A stretch of DNA of 64,000 nt from Hydrogenophaga crassostreae. GTDB lineage: Bacteria; Pseudomonadota; Gammaproteobacteria; Burkholderiales; Burkholderiaceae_C. The notes under the pieces were generated by a model that was given only the letters and a program-made list of their open reading frames with translations, did not search any database and was not told the DNA's origin. Both the position numbers and the translations under genes were made by a program. Positions 1-8,190 of the stretch are shown one piece after another. The stretch's first letter is position 1, and every line of letters starts with the position of its first letter. The stretch spans positions 1,849,501-1,913,500 of the forward strand of contig NZ_CP017476.1 in NCBI RefSeq assembly GCF_001761385.1, written 5' to 3'.

Positions 1-829
1 GTCGATTCAACTCGGTCTGGGCGGAGCCAGTCAGACCTACACGGTCGCGTGCGCCTCTTCTTCGGTGGCGATAGGCGAGGCTTTTCGGCGTGTGCGTTCG
101 GGGGAGGCCACTGTCGCCATCACTGGAGGCTCTGACGCAACGCAAACCTATGGCGTGGCGCGCGCCTGGGACGCAATGCGGCTTGTTTCGCCCGGCGACG
201 AGCTCACTGCACCTGCCGCCTGCCGGCCTTTTGCATCGGACCGCCGAGGCTTGGTGCTGGGCGAGGGCGCAGCGGCACTGGTCCTTGAGGATTGGGAGCA
301 CGCGGTACAGCGCGGTGCGCGCATTCACGCTGAAATGGTCGGTTATGGCGCCAGTTGTGATCGCAGCCATCTGGTGCGCCCGGAAGCTGAAGGCCAGGTT
401 CGGGCCATCCGTGCCGCGTTGAAAGACGGCCAATTGAATCCCGAAGACATTGGCTATGTGAATGCCCACGGTACGGCAACACTTGAAGGTGACCCGACCG
501 AGGTGGCGGCGTTGAAGGTGGTCTTTGGCGATCGGGCCCAGGCCCTGCCCGTGAGTGCCACCAAATCGATGCACGGTCATCTGATGGGGGCAGGCGGAGC
601 GATTGAAGCCGTGACAACGGTGATGAGTCTTTGTCATCAGGCCATTGCGCCAACGGCGAATCTGGCCGGCCGGTTGGACCCGGCCTGTGGTGGTGTCGAC
701 CATGTTTTTGAAGGGCGGCGCCAGGTGCCATTTCACGCAGCGCTGTCCAATTCTTTTGCCTTTGGTGGCAGCAATGCGGTGTTGGCGTTTCGCAGCGCCG
801 GAAACGCACCCCATGGAGGCAAATCTTGA
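1..829 (+). CDS. Beta-ketoacyl-ACP synthase (FabF-like), 5'-truncated by window edge
   Basis: C-terminal two thirds of a condensing enzyme of the FabF/KASII type, which joins an acyl chain to malonyl-ACP. The frame is open from base 2, and the catalytic Cys (motif VACASSS) is encoded at 50-52, so the GTG at 65 is internal and the true start lies before the window. Both catalytic His motifs are present, NAHGTAT and KSMHGHLMGAGGA, and the protein ends with the usual NSFAFGGSNAVL segment. Its stop overlaps the TTG start of the downstream ACP. Position at the head of a run of aryl polyene genes indicates elongation or priming of the polyene chain. Family is certain; the exact role among the four ketosynthases here is inferred. 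Confidence 0.9.
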   Translation, partial: SIQLGLGGASQTYTVACASSSVAIGEAFRRVRSGEATVAITGGSDATQTYGVARAWDAMRLVSPGDELTAPAACRPFASDRRGLVLGEGAAALVLEDWEHAVQRGARIHAEMVGYGASCDRSHLVRPEAEGQVRAIRAALKDGQLNPEDIGYVNAHGTATLEGDPTEVAALKVVFGDRAQALPVSATKSMHGHLMGAGGAIEAVTTVMSLCHQAIAPTANLAGRLDPACGGVDHVFEGRRQVPFHAALSNSFAFGGSNAVLAFRSAGNAPHGGKS

Positions 830-1110
830 CCGAATCGAATGCAGTAGCCGATATCGATCAACTGATACCCGAAGTGGCCGCCTTGATCGTTGAAGCCCTG
901 AACCTGGACGTGGCGGCGGGCGACATCGAACCCGATGGGGCCTTGTATGGCGATACCCTGGGACTCGATTCAATCGATATGCTGGAGCTGTCGTTGTCGG
1001 TGTCCAGGCACTACGGGTTTCAGCTGCGTTCGGATGGCGAACAGAACCAGTTGATCTTTGCTTCGCTGCGCACTCTGTGTGCCCACATCGCCCAACACCG
1101 CACAAAATGA
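826..1110 (+). CDS. Acyl carrier protein (aryl polyene type)
   Basis: 94-residue ACP that carries the growing chain on a phosphopantetheine arm. The attachment motif is LGLDSIDMLEL, with the modified Ser in DSID. The start is TTG at 826, preceded by GGAGG at 815-819, and it overlaps the ketosynthase stop (TTGA), indicating translational coupling. It closely resembles the ACP at 27724-28008: both share VEALNLDVAA and a C-terminal AHIA(Q/N)HRT. The two therefore look like paralogues within one pathway. Aryl polyene systems generally use two ACPs (ApeE and ApeF); which this one matches cannot be decided by eye. Confidence 0.92.
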   Translation: MTESNAVADIDQLIPEVAALIVEALNLDVAAGDIEPDGALYGDTLGLDSIDMLELSLSVSRHYGFQLRSDGEQNQLIFASLRTLCAHIAQHRTK

Positions 1111-1147
1111 ACCCGTTCTCTTTTCGCCTGTTTCGGGGAGCGATGGG

Positions 1148-2506
1148 GTGACGGGTGCTGAACTGCCACTGGTGAGCAGTGCTGCGCTGGATGATGTCAT
1201 CGCATGGCGCCCTGAAGGGGCGGTGCCTGTGCGCACATTCCTGGCCGATGCCCAGCGAGCGGCCAAAGCCCTGCCTTCGTCCGGCTGGGTGGTCAATCTT
1301 TGTGAAGACCGGTACCACTTTGCCGTGGTGTTCGCGGCCTGTCTGTTGACCGGCAAGACCAGCCTTCAGCCTGCCTCCCATTCCATCCAGACGCTGGGGC
1401 AACTGGCCCGGGACCATGCCGGCGCATTCGCGGTCACCGACACCGGGTTCGACCAGTTGCCTTTGCCGCGGGTGGTTTTTGTCGACCTCCAGGCCGGTGA
1501 AACCGAGCCGGTGGACGGCATACCGGTGATTGCCGGCGAGCGGGTGGTGGCGGTGCTGTTCACCTCGGGCTCAACCGGCTTGCCGCAGGCGCACGGCAAA
1601 ACCTGGGCCATGCTGGTGGCCAATGGCCGCGCAGAGGCCGAAGGATTGGGCTTGCTGGGCAGCCACACCGCCCTGGTGGGCACGGTGCCGGTTCAACACA
1701 GCTACGGATTCGAGTCCACATTTTTGATGGCCTTGCACGGGGGCTGTGCGTTCTGGAGCGGTCGGCCGTTTTACCCGCAAGACGTGGCGGAATCCGTGCA
1801 GGCGGTGCCCCGTCCACGCATGGTGGTGACCACGCCGTTTCATTTGGGCAACATGCTGGCATCGGACGTGGTCTGGCCTGCGGTGGATGCCTGGCTGTCG
1901 GCCACGGCGCCACTGGATGCACAGCTGGCCGCGCAGGTTGAGGCGCGCAGCGGTGCACCGGTGTTCGAGATCTACGGATCCACCGAGTCGTCGCAACTGG
2001 CCTGGCGCAGAACCACCGCAGGGCTCGCCTGGCGCTTGTTGCCGGGTGTGCAACTGCTGCAAAGCGGGGACGAAACCTGTGCCGACGGCGGCCATGTGGG
2101 TGGCCGTGTGCCTTTGTCGGACCTGATCGAACTGCAGGCCGACCGGCGGTTCCTGCTGCACGGCCGCCATGCCGATTTGATCAACATCGCGGGCAAGCGC
2201 ACCTCGCTGGCTTACCTCAACCACCAGTTGCTCGCCATTGACGGCGTGGATGACGGGGCCTTTTTCATGCCCGACGAGCCCGCAGAGGGTGCCGGGCAGC
2301 AGGTTGTGCGGCTGGCCGCATTCGTGGTGGCGCCCCGGTTGACACGTTCGGTGTTGATGGCAGCCTTGCGGGTGCGCGTGGATCCCATTTTCATGCCGCG
2401 ACCGCTGGTGTGGGTCGAGGCCCTGCCGCGCAACCCCATGGGCAAGCTGCCGCGCTCGGCTCTGCAGTCGCTCTACGGGCAAAACAGCAAGAAAGCATCA
2501 GCATGA
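1148..2506 (+). CDS. apeH: AMP-dependent aryl/acyl-ACP ligase (ApeH-like)
   Basis: ANL-superfamily adenylate-forming enzyme of about 452 residues. In aryl polyene pathways this enzyme activates the aromatic starter acid and loads it on an ACP. The ATP-binding loop TSGSTGLPQAHGK and the later motif IYGSTESSQ are both visible, followed by a short C-terminal domain ending PRNPMGKLPRS, which holds the A10 lysine. I chose GTG at 1148 because GGGGAG lies 7 bases upstream and it sits 37 bases after the ACP stop. An in-frame ATG at 1058 inside the ACP gene would add a poorly conserved N-terminus. The stop overlaps the dehydratase ATG. The starter is probably 4-hydroxybenzoate-like, but no supply gene (lyase or chorismatase) is inside the window. 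Confidence 0.85.
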   Translation: MTGAELPLVSSAALDDVIAWRPEGAVPVRTFLADAQRAAKALPSSGWVVNLCEDRYHFAVVFAACLLTGKTSLQPASHSIQTLGQLARDHAGAFAVTDTGFDQLPLPRVVFVDLQAGETEPVDGIPVIAGERVVAVLFTSGSTGLPQAHGKTWAMLVANGRAEAEGLGLLGSHTALVGTVPVQHSYGFESTFLMALHGGCAFWSGRPFYPQDVAESVQAVPRPRMVVTTPFHLGNMLASDVVWPAVDAWLSATAPLDAQLAAQVEARSGAPVFEIYGSTESSQLAWRRTTAGLAWRLLPGVQLLQSGDETCADGGHVGGRVPLSDLIELQADRRFLLHGRHADLINIAGKRTSLAYLNHQLLAIDGVDDGAFFMPDEPAEGAGQQVVRLAAFVVAPRLTRSVLMAALRVRVDPIFMPRPLVWVEALPRNPMGKLPRSALQSLYGQNSKKASA

Positions 2507-2826
2507 CCGAGCAGCGTTTCACCTGGCAGGTGCCGTTGACGCACCCGGCCTTTGCAGGGCACTTCCCCGGAAACCCGATCTTGCCGGGCGTGGTGCTGCT
2601 GGACCGAGCCCTTCTTTGTGCCCAGGCTGCGATGGACGCCGGCGAAGGCACGCTTGCCGGGGCTGGCTGGACCGTGTCTCAAAGCAAATTCCTGAGCCCT
2701 GTGGGGCCGGGCGAAGAACTCGGCTTCGCCCTCACGCCGGACGCCCGCGGTGGCTGGCGGTTCAACGTTCAAGGCGCCGACGGGCGCGCTGTGGCCTCGG
2801 GCAGTTTGACCGCGCAGCAGGCATGA
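2503..2826 (+). CDS. apeI: 3-hydroxyacyl-ACP dehydratase, hotdog fold (ApeI-like)
   Basis: Small (107 aa) FabZ/FabA-like hotdog protein. It carries the HPAFAGHFPGNPILPGV signature, with the active-site His early in the motif and the LPGV turn that begins the central hotdog helix. In aryl polyene synthesis such enzymes dehydrate each 3-hydroxyacyl intermediate to give the conjugated double bonds. ATG at 2503 overlaps the ligase stop (ATGA). A second, unrelated-looking hotdog dehydratase (10196-10630) is encoded further down, matching the ApeI plus ApeP pair of known systems. Confidence 0.85.
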   Translation: MTEQRFTWQVPLTHPAFAGHFPGNPILPGVVLLDRALLCAQAAMDAGEGTLAGAGWTVSQSKFLSPVGPGEELGFALTPDARGGWRFNVQGADGRAVASGSLTAQQA

Positions 2827-3728
2827 CCGAAGACGGACAAGCCGACTGGATGCAGCAGGAGGAACGCAGCCACGCCCTGGTGCTGCGTTTCATGGTCTGG
2901 CTGTCGCTCACTTTTGGGCGGCGACTGGGGCGTGTGGTGCTGCATGGCATCACCGCCTACTTTGTTTTGTTCGCACCCACAGCGCGCCGTGCGAGCCGTC
3001 AATACCTGGAACGTGCGCTGGGAAGACCCGCGGGCTGGCGCGATGGCTACCGCCACGTATTGAGTTTTGCCAGCACCATCCACGACCGCATCTACCTGCT
3101 CAACGACCGGTTCAGCGATTTTGATATCCAGGTCCAGGGTGTGCAGGCGGTGCGCGGCAGCCTGAAAGATGGAGAGGGCGCATTTCTGGTGGGCGGGCAC
3201 CTGGGCAGCTTTGAGGCCCTGCGTGCTGTGGGCTGGGGTGCCGGCGGGTTGAAGGTGGCCATGCTGATGTACAAGGACAATGCCCGCAAGCTCAACGACA
3301 CCCTGGCGGCCATCAATCCCAGGGCCATGCAAGATATCATCCCGCTGGGCCGGGTCGAGTCGATGCTGGAAGTGCGCGACAAGCTGCAGAATGGCTACAT
3401 GGTGGGCATGCTGGCAGACCGCACGCTCGGTGATGACGCCATGGAAATGATCGAGTTCCTGGGACACCCGGCACCGTTCCCGGTCGGGCCCTGGCGTCTG
3501 GCTGCGATGCTGAAACGCCCCGTTTTTTTCATGGCCGGCCTCTACATGGGCGGCAACCGCTATGAGCTGCACTTTGAGCAGCTGGCCGATTTTTCTCAAG
3601 TGGAACGCGCCGATCGCCAGGCGGCGATTGAGCAGGCCATGGCGCGTTACGTCAGTTGCATGGAGCGCTACTGCAGGCGCCAGCCCTACAACTGGTTCAA
3701 TTTTTTCAATTTTTGGCGGACCAAATGA
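2823..3728 (+). CDS. LpxL/HtrB-like lysophospholipid acyltransferase
   Basis: About 301 residues, LPLAT superfamily. The catalytic HX4E motif is visible as GGHLGSFEA, and later ADRTLGDD and FPVGPWRLA match the substrate-pocket blocks of lipid A acyltransferase-like proteins. A hydrophobic stretch near residues 15-45 should hold it at the inner membrane. Start ATG at 2823 overlaps the preceding stop. Aryl polyene clusters regularly encode such acyltransferases, thought to attach the polyene to a glycerolipid-like anchor. The substrate here is inferred. A second acyltransferase of a different subfamily is encoded at 22658-23437. Confidence 0.82.
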   Translation: MTEDGQADWMQQEERSHALVLRFMVWLSLTFGRRLGRVVLHGITAYFVLFAPTARRASRQYLERALGRPAGWRDGYRHVLSFASTIHDRIYLLNDRFSDFDIQVQGVQAVRGSLKDGEGAFLVGGHLGSFEALRAVGWGAGGLKVAMLMYKDNARKLNDTLAAINPRAMQDIIPLGRVESMLEVRDKLQNGYMVGMLADRTLGDDAMEMIEFLGHPAPFPVGPWRLAAMLKRPVFFMAGLYMGGNRYELHFEQLADFSQVERADRQAAIEQAMARYVSCMERYCRRQPYNWFNFFNFWRTK

Positions 3729-4294
3729 AGCGATTTGTTCGATGGGCAATTCTGGGGCTGGGTCTGGTGGCTTCGTTGGCGCATGCGGCCTACAGCGTGG
3801 ACCAGCTGATGGCCGACCTCGCCCAGAACAAGGGTGGCCGGGCGCGCTTTGTCGAGAAGCGTTTTGTGGCCTTGCTAGACAAGCCGGTGGTGGCGTCGGG
3901 CGAAATGCTCTACACCCCGCCACACCGTCTGGAAAAGCACACCTTGCTGCCCAAGCCCGAGAGCATGGTGCTCGACAAAGACACGCTCAGCATGGAGCGC
4001 GACAAGCGGCGCATGTCGATCAATGTGTCGAGCCGGCCCGAGGCACAGGCATTCGTCGAGAGCATCCGCAGCACGCTGTCTGGCAACCGGCAGGCCCTGG
4101 AAGCGCATTACCGACTGGAACTCGAGGGCGAGCGCACTGGCTGGACACTGACCTTGCTGCCCACCGAGCCGGAGATCGCTGCGCTGCTGCAGCGTGTCAC
4201 CGTCAGTGGCAGCCACAAGCAGGTGCAACGCATCGAGTACCTGCAGGTCGATGGTGACCGCTCGGAGCTGACCATCGAGGTTCTCGAACCATGA
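3725..4294 (+). CDS. LolA-like outer membrane lipoprotein carrier-type protein
   Basis: 189 residues with a clear signal peptide (hydrophobic ILGLGLVASLAHA, cleavage predicted after AHA). The mature part resembles the LolA-related proteins found in aryl polyene and xanthomonadin clusters: a KGGRARFVEKRF segment and SGEMLYTPPHRLEK near the N-terminus, then a beta-rich domain. Expected role: periplasmic shuttle for a hydrophobic product between the MMPL exporter and the outer membrane. ATG at 3725 overlaps the acyltransferase stop, and its own stop overlaps the exporter start, so carrier and exporter are translationally coupled. Family assignment is good; cargo is inferred. Confidence 0.8.
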   Translation: MKRFVRWAILGLGLVASLAHAAYSVDQLMADLAQNKGGRARFVEKRFVALLDKPVVASGEMLYTPPHRLEKHTLLPKPESMVLDKDTLSMERDKRRMSINVSSRPEAQAFVESIRSTLSGNRQALEAHYRLELEGERTGWTLTLLPTEPEIAALLQRVTVSGSHKQVQRIEYLQVDGDRSELTIEVLEP

Positions 4295-6633
4295 TGTCAT
4301 CGCGCTTGCGCGTTTTTCTGCTGTGGGTGCTGCTGATGTGTGGCGGCGTGGCGGTGGTGGCCAACAGCCGCTTCTCGACCGATATTTCCTTCTTCCTGCC
4401 TTCGCGACCCACCCCGGAGCAGCAGGTTCTGGTGAATCAGTTGCAAGATGGCTCGGTGTCGCGTCTGTTGATGCTGGCGGTCGAGGGCGGCAGCGAGTCC
4501 CAGCGCGCGCAGGCCTCCCGCGCCATGCGCAAAGGCTTGCTGGCGGGCGGGCAATTTGTGTCGGTGCAAAACGGCGAAGCCGCCGCCACCGATGGTGAGC
4601 GCGATTTCTTTTTGCGCTACCGCTACCAGCTCAGCCCGGCTGTCAACGAGCAGCGTTTCTCCGAAGCCGGTTTGCGCGAGGCCGTGGGCGACACGATCCA
4701 GTCGCTCGCCTCGCCGATGGGGTTGTTGATCAAGCCTTTCCTGGCGCAAGACCCCACGGGCGAGCTGCTTGCGGTGCTGGAGCAGCTCAACCCCGGGGCG
4801 CAGCCCGAGATGCGGGCCGGCGTCTGGGCATCGCGCGATGGCGAGCGCGCCATGATGTTGCTCGAAACGCGTGCGCAAGGCTCCGACATCGATGGCCAGG
4901 CCCAGGCCATCGAGCGGGTTCGCGAAGCGTTCGACACCGCCAAAGCCGGCCTGGCTAGCGGTGGCGGGGCAGACCTGTCCATGCAATTGTCGGGGCCGGG
5001 CCTGTTTGCTGTGCAGTCGCGTGAATCCATCAAGGCGGAAGTGTCCAAGCTGCTGCTGATCAGCACCCTGGGCATCGTCGGCGTCTTGTTGTGGGCCTAC
5101 CGTTCGCCCCGCTTGCTGGCGCTGGGCTTGTTGCCGATGCTGAGCGGTGCACTGGCCGGTGCGGTGGTTGTGAGCCTGGTGTACGGCACCGTCTTCGGCA
5201 TCACGGTGGGTTTTGGCTCTGCGTTGATCGGCGAGGCCGTGGACTACGCCATTTACTTTTTTGTGCAATCGGGCCGCCTCGGCCTGACGCACTGGCGGCG
5301 CTCCTTCTGGCCCACCATTCGCCTGGGCGTGATGACGTCGGCTCTGGGTTTCGGGGCGCTGCTTTTCTCGGGTTTTCCGGGCCTTGCCCAACTGGGTCTG
5401 TATGCGCTGTCGGGCGTTGTCACTGCGGCCTTGGTGACGCGGTTTGTTCTGCCCATTCTGGCCGGGCAAGTGCACAGCGTGCCCGAGCCCGGGCGCTGGG
5501 TGCACAGCGTGTTGACGCTGCTGGGGCAGGCCTACCGCCTGCGCATCGGGGTGCTGGCCCTGGCCATGGCAGCGGGCTCTTACCTGTGGCTGGAACGTGG
5601 CAATTTGTGGGGGGCCAATTTGTCGGCCTTGTCCACCGTGACCGAGGCCGAGGGCGCCAACGACGGGCGTTTGCGCGCCGATCTGGCCGCGCCCGATGCG
5701 CGCTACCTTGTCTTGGTGACAGGCGCCAGCCAGGAGGCCGCACTTCAGGCGGCAGAGCAGGTCGGAGACCTGCTGAATGGTCTGGTGGGTGAAGGTGTGA
5801 TCGGTGGATACGACACCCCGGTGCGGTTTCTGCCCAGTGCAGAGCGGCAAAACCGGCGTCTGGCGGCTTTGCCCGAGCCTGCTGTGCTGCAGGCTCGCCT
5901 GGCAGCGGCGCTCGTGGATTCACCCTTGTCGGCCAGCAAGCTGGGCCCGTTCGTCGAAGGCGTGGCGTCGGCGCGATCTGCCGGCCCGCTCCAGCGCAAA
6001 GACCTCGACGGCACTGCGATGGCGCTCGCGGTCGACGCCATGCTGACCCAGAGTGCCGGGGGCTGGAACGTGATGCTGCCCTTGCGCCTGCCTTCTGACG
6101 AAGGCGACATGCCCGTGGACCGTCTCGAATCGGCCCTGGCCGGCAGCGGTGCGGTGTTTGTCGACATGAAGGGCGAATTCGACACGTTGTATGGCGGTTA
6201 TGTAAGCGAAGCCGTGCGCCTGTCTTTGGCGGGTTGCGCCTTGATCGTGCTCTTGCTGGCGTTTACGCTGCGCTCGCCCGTCCGGTTGATGCGGGTGCTG
6301 GTCACCCTGGTGCTCACGGTGGCGGTGGTGATTGCCGGGCTGCATGCGTCGGGCGAAAAACTGCATTTGCTGCACCTCGTGGGCATGTTGCTCATTGTGG
6401 CGGTGGGGTCGAACTACGCGCTGTTCTTTGACCGTGCGGCGGGAGGCGAGCCCCTGGATGCGGCCACGCTCATGTCTCTCTGCGTGGCGACCCTGACCAC
6501 CGCCATTGGCTTTGGCACACTGGCGGCGTCCCGTGTACCGGTGTTGAACGCCATTGGCACCACCGTCGGGCCCGGCGCACTCCTGGCACTTTTGCTCGCG
6601 GCCGTCTTCGTCTACCCCCCACAACGCCGATGA
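4291..6633 (+). CDS. MMPL/RND-family exporter
   Basis: 780-residue membrane protein with the duplicated RND topology. TM1 lies near residues 5-23 and is followed by a periplasmic domain. A block of helices follows at about 255-395 (including GFGSALIGEAVDYAIYFF), then a second periplasmic domain, then a second helix block at about 635-775 with VAVGSNYALFFDR. The acidic and charged residues in the fourth helix of each half fit a proton-driven pump. Proteins of this type accompany aryl polyene, xanthomonadin and flexirubin genes and are expected to move the finished polyene lipid across or out of the inner membrane. Start ATG 4291 overlaps the LolA-like stop; ATG 4294 is an alternative. Confidence 0.88.
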   Translation: MMSSRLRVFLLWVLLMCGGVAVVANSRFSTDISFFLPSRPTPEQQVLVNQLQDGSVSRLLMLAVEGGSESQRAQASRAMRKGLLAGGQFVSVQNGEAAATDGERDFFLRYRYQLSPAVNEQRFSEAGLREAVGDTIQSLASPMGLLIKPFLAQDPTGELLAVLEQLNPGAQPEMRAGVWASRDGERAMMLLETRAQGSDIDGQAQAIERVREAFDTAKAGLASGGGADLSMQLSGPGLFAVQSRESIKAEVSKLLLISTLGIVGVLLWAYRSPRLLALGLLPMLSGALAGAVVVSLVYGTVFGITVGFGSALIGEAVDYAIYFFVQSGRLGLTHWRRSFWPTIRLGVMTSALGFGALLFSGFPGLAQLGLYALSGVVTAALVTRFVLPILAGQVHSVPEPGRWVHSVLTLLGQAYRLRIGVLALAMAAGSYLWLERGNLWGANLSALSTVTEAEGANDGRLRADLAAPDARYLVLVTGASQEAALQAAEQVGDLLNGLVGEGVIGGYDTPVRFLPSAERQNRRLAALPEPAVLQARLAAALVDSPLSASKLGPFVEGVASARSAGPLQRKDLDGTAMALAVDAMLTQSAGGWNVMLPLRLPSDEGDMPVDRLESALAGSGAVFVDMKGEFDTLYGGYVSEAVRLSLAGCALIVLLLAFTLRSPVRLMRVLVTLVLTVAVVIAGLHASGEKLHLLHLVGMLLIVAVGSNYALFFDRAAGGEPLDAATLMSLCVATLTTAIGFGTLAASRVPVLNAIGTTVGPGALLALLLAAVFVYPPQRR

Positions 6634-7316
6634 CCGTCCTCCAGGCCCTGAGCGCAATCACCGACTGCCAGTGCGCACCGTCGTTGATGGTGCTTTTGCC
6701 GGGCGCCCTGATGACCCCTCAGCACATGGTGGACGCGGGCATGTTCAGCGCGGTGCGCGAGCGGGGCTTGAACCTCGACTTGCTCGCGGTGAACCTGCAT
6801 GCCCTGGGCGACAGCAACAGTGAGGCGCTGCGGGTGTTGGCTGACGACGTGGTGACACCGGCCCGGGCGCAGTACGAGCACGTGTGGCTCACAGGCATTT
6901 CGCGCGGCGGGCAGCTCACGCTGTCCTGCCTGGCCGAGCATGCCGTTCCAGTGGACGGCGTTTGTTTGCTGGCGCCTTATCCGGGCAACCGTTTAACCAT
7001 CAACCACATCCGCAGGGCAGGGGGACTCGATGCCTGGGAACCCAGTGAAGCAGAGTTGAAGGATGCGGAGTTCCGCATGTGGCATTGGTTGCAGCGCCCC
7101 GATTTTCAAAATCCCATGTTTCTCGGCTATGGCGCTCAAGACCGCTTTGCCGATGGCATGCGGTTGCTGGTCAAGCAGCTTCCTCATGCCGTTTTCGCCG
7201 AGGTGGCGGGCGAACACGACTGGGCTGCCTGGATGCCGCTGTGGACCCGGTTTCTGGATGCGGGCCACTTTGACCCGCGCGCTGGTGATGCCGTTGAAAA
7301 AGGGGGGACGCCATGA
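6630..7316 (+). CDS. Alpha/beta hydrolase
   Basis: 228-residue cytoplasmic-looking serine hydrolase. The nucleophile elbow is GISRGG, the acid is probably the Asp of GAQDRFADG and the base the His of GEHDWAAW; their order and spacing fit the alpha/beta hydrolase fold. No signal peptide is seen. It may act as the thioesterase or editing enzyme of the polyene line, releasing stalled or finished chains. ATG at 6630 overlaps the exporter stop (ATGA) and the stop overlaps the next start, placing it firmly in the operon. Substrate unknown. Confidence 0.8.
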   Translation: MTVLQALSAITDCQCAPSLMVLLPGALMTPQHMVDAGMFSAVRERGLNLDLLAVNLHALGDSNSEALRVLADDVVTPARAQYEHVWLTGISRGGQLTLSCLAEHAVPVDGVCLLAPYPGNRLTINHIRRAGGLDAWEPSEAELKDAEFRMWHWLQRPDFQNPMFLGYGAQDRFADGMRLLVKQLPHAVFAEVAGEHDWAAWMPLWTRFLDAGHFDPRAGDAVEKGGTP

Positions 7317-8113
7317 GCCGACCCTGGAGACCCGCGCCCTTTTTGAAGGCCTCGGTTGCCTTGCATGGGGCTGCGGCCGTGGGTGCGGCGGTGGTTCCCG
7401 GGGCCTGGCCCTGGGCGCTGGGCGCACTGGTGGTGAACCACGCGGCTTTGACGGTCTCGGGCTTGTTGCCACGGTCCACCTGGCTGGGGCCCAACTGGGT
7501 CTCGCTGCCCAGCGCGTCGGCGGCTCGGCGGGAGGTGGCCCTCACGATCGATGACGGGCCCGATCCGGAGGTCACGCCGCAGGTGCTGGATCTGCTGGAC
7601 GAGGCCGGTGTTCGCGCCACGTTCTTTTGCATTGGCTGGCGCGCCCGCCAGGCGCCCGCCTTGTGCCGCGAAATCGTGGCCCGGGGCCACGGCGTCGAAA
7701 ACCATGGGGATTCGCATTCCAATGCGTTTTCACTGTTCGGTCCCAAGCGCATGCGTGCCGACATCGCCGCCGCCCAGGCCACGCTGGCCGATCTCACCGG
7801 CCAGGCGCCGCGCTTTTTCCGCGCCACGGCGGGCTTGCGCAATCCCTTGCTGGAGCCGGTGCTGGCGGAGCTGGATTTGCAACTGGCCGCCTGGACCCGG
7901 CGCCCGTTTGACACGGTCAATGCCGACCCCGAGCGTGTGTTGCAGCGCCTGACCCGCGACCTGGGCCCCGGCGATATTCTGCTCATGCACGATGGCCACG
8001 CCGCACACACCGCTTCTGGCGAGCCTGTGATTCTCAGCACCTTGCCCCGTTTGTTGCAGCGTTTGAAGCAGGCCGACCTGAACCCCGTCACCTTGCAGGA
8101 AGCCGAACGGTGA
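7313..8113 (+). CDS. Polysaccharide deacetylase family protein (NodB domain)
   Basis: 266 residues. An N-terminal hydrophobic segment (about 10-50) is followed by a NodB domain. Motif 1 is LTIDDGPD (catalytic and metal Asp), the metal-binding motif is ENHGDSHSN, the arginine motif is FRATAGLRNP and the last motif is ILLMHDGH. All catalytic positions of a metal-dependent CE4 deacetylase therefore look intact. It lies in the polyene operon by ATGA overlap with the hydrolase. Its target is unknown: it may deacylate a sugar headgroup related to the GT2 enzyme at 21876, or modify the cell envelope. This placement is less usual than the neighbouring ape-type genes. Confidence 0.85.
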   Translation: MSRPWRPAPFLKASVALHGAAAVGAAVVPGAWPWALGALVVNHAALTVSGLLPRSTWLGPNWVSLPSASAARREVALTIDDGPDPEVTPQVLDLLDEAGVRATFFCIGWRARQAPALCREIVARGHGVENHGDSHSNAFSLFGPKRMRADIAAAQATLADLTGQAPRFFRATAGLRNPLLEPVLAELDLQLAAWTRRPFDTVNADPERVLQRLTRDLGPGDILLMHDGHAAHTASGEPVILSTLPRLLQRLKQADLNPVTLQEAER

Positions 8114-8190
8114 CCGCCGAGGACCGCGCCACGCACCAAAAGTACCGACTGCCGGTCTGGCCCATCCTCTAAGATCCTTTCTTTGACCGA

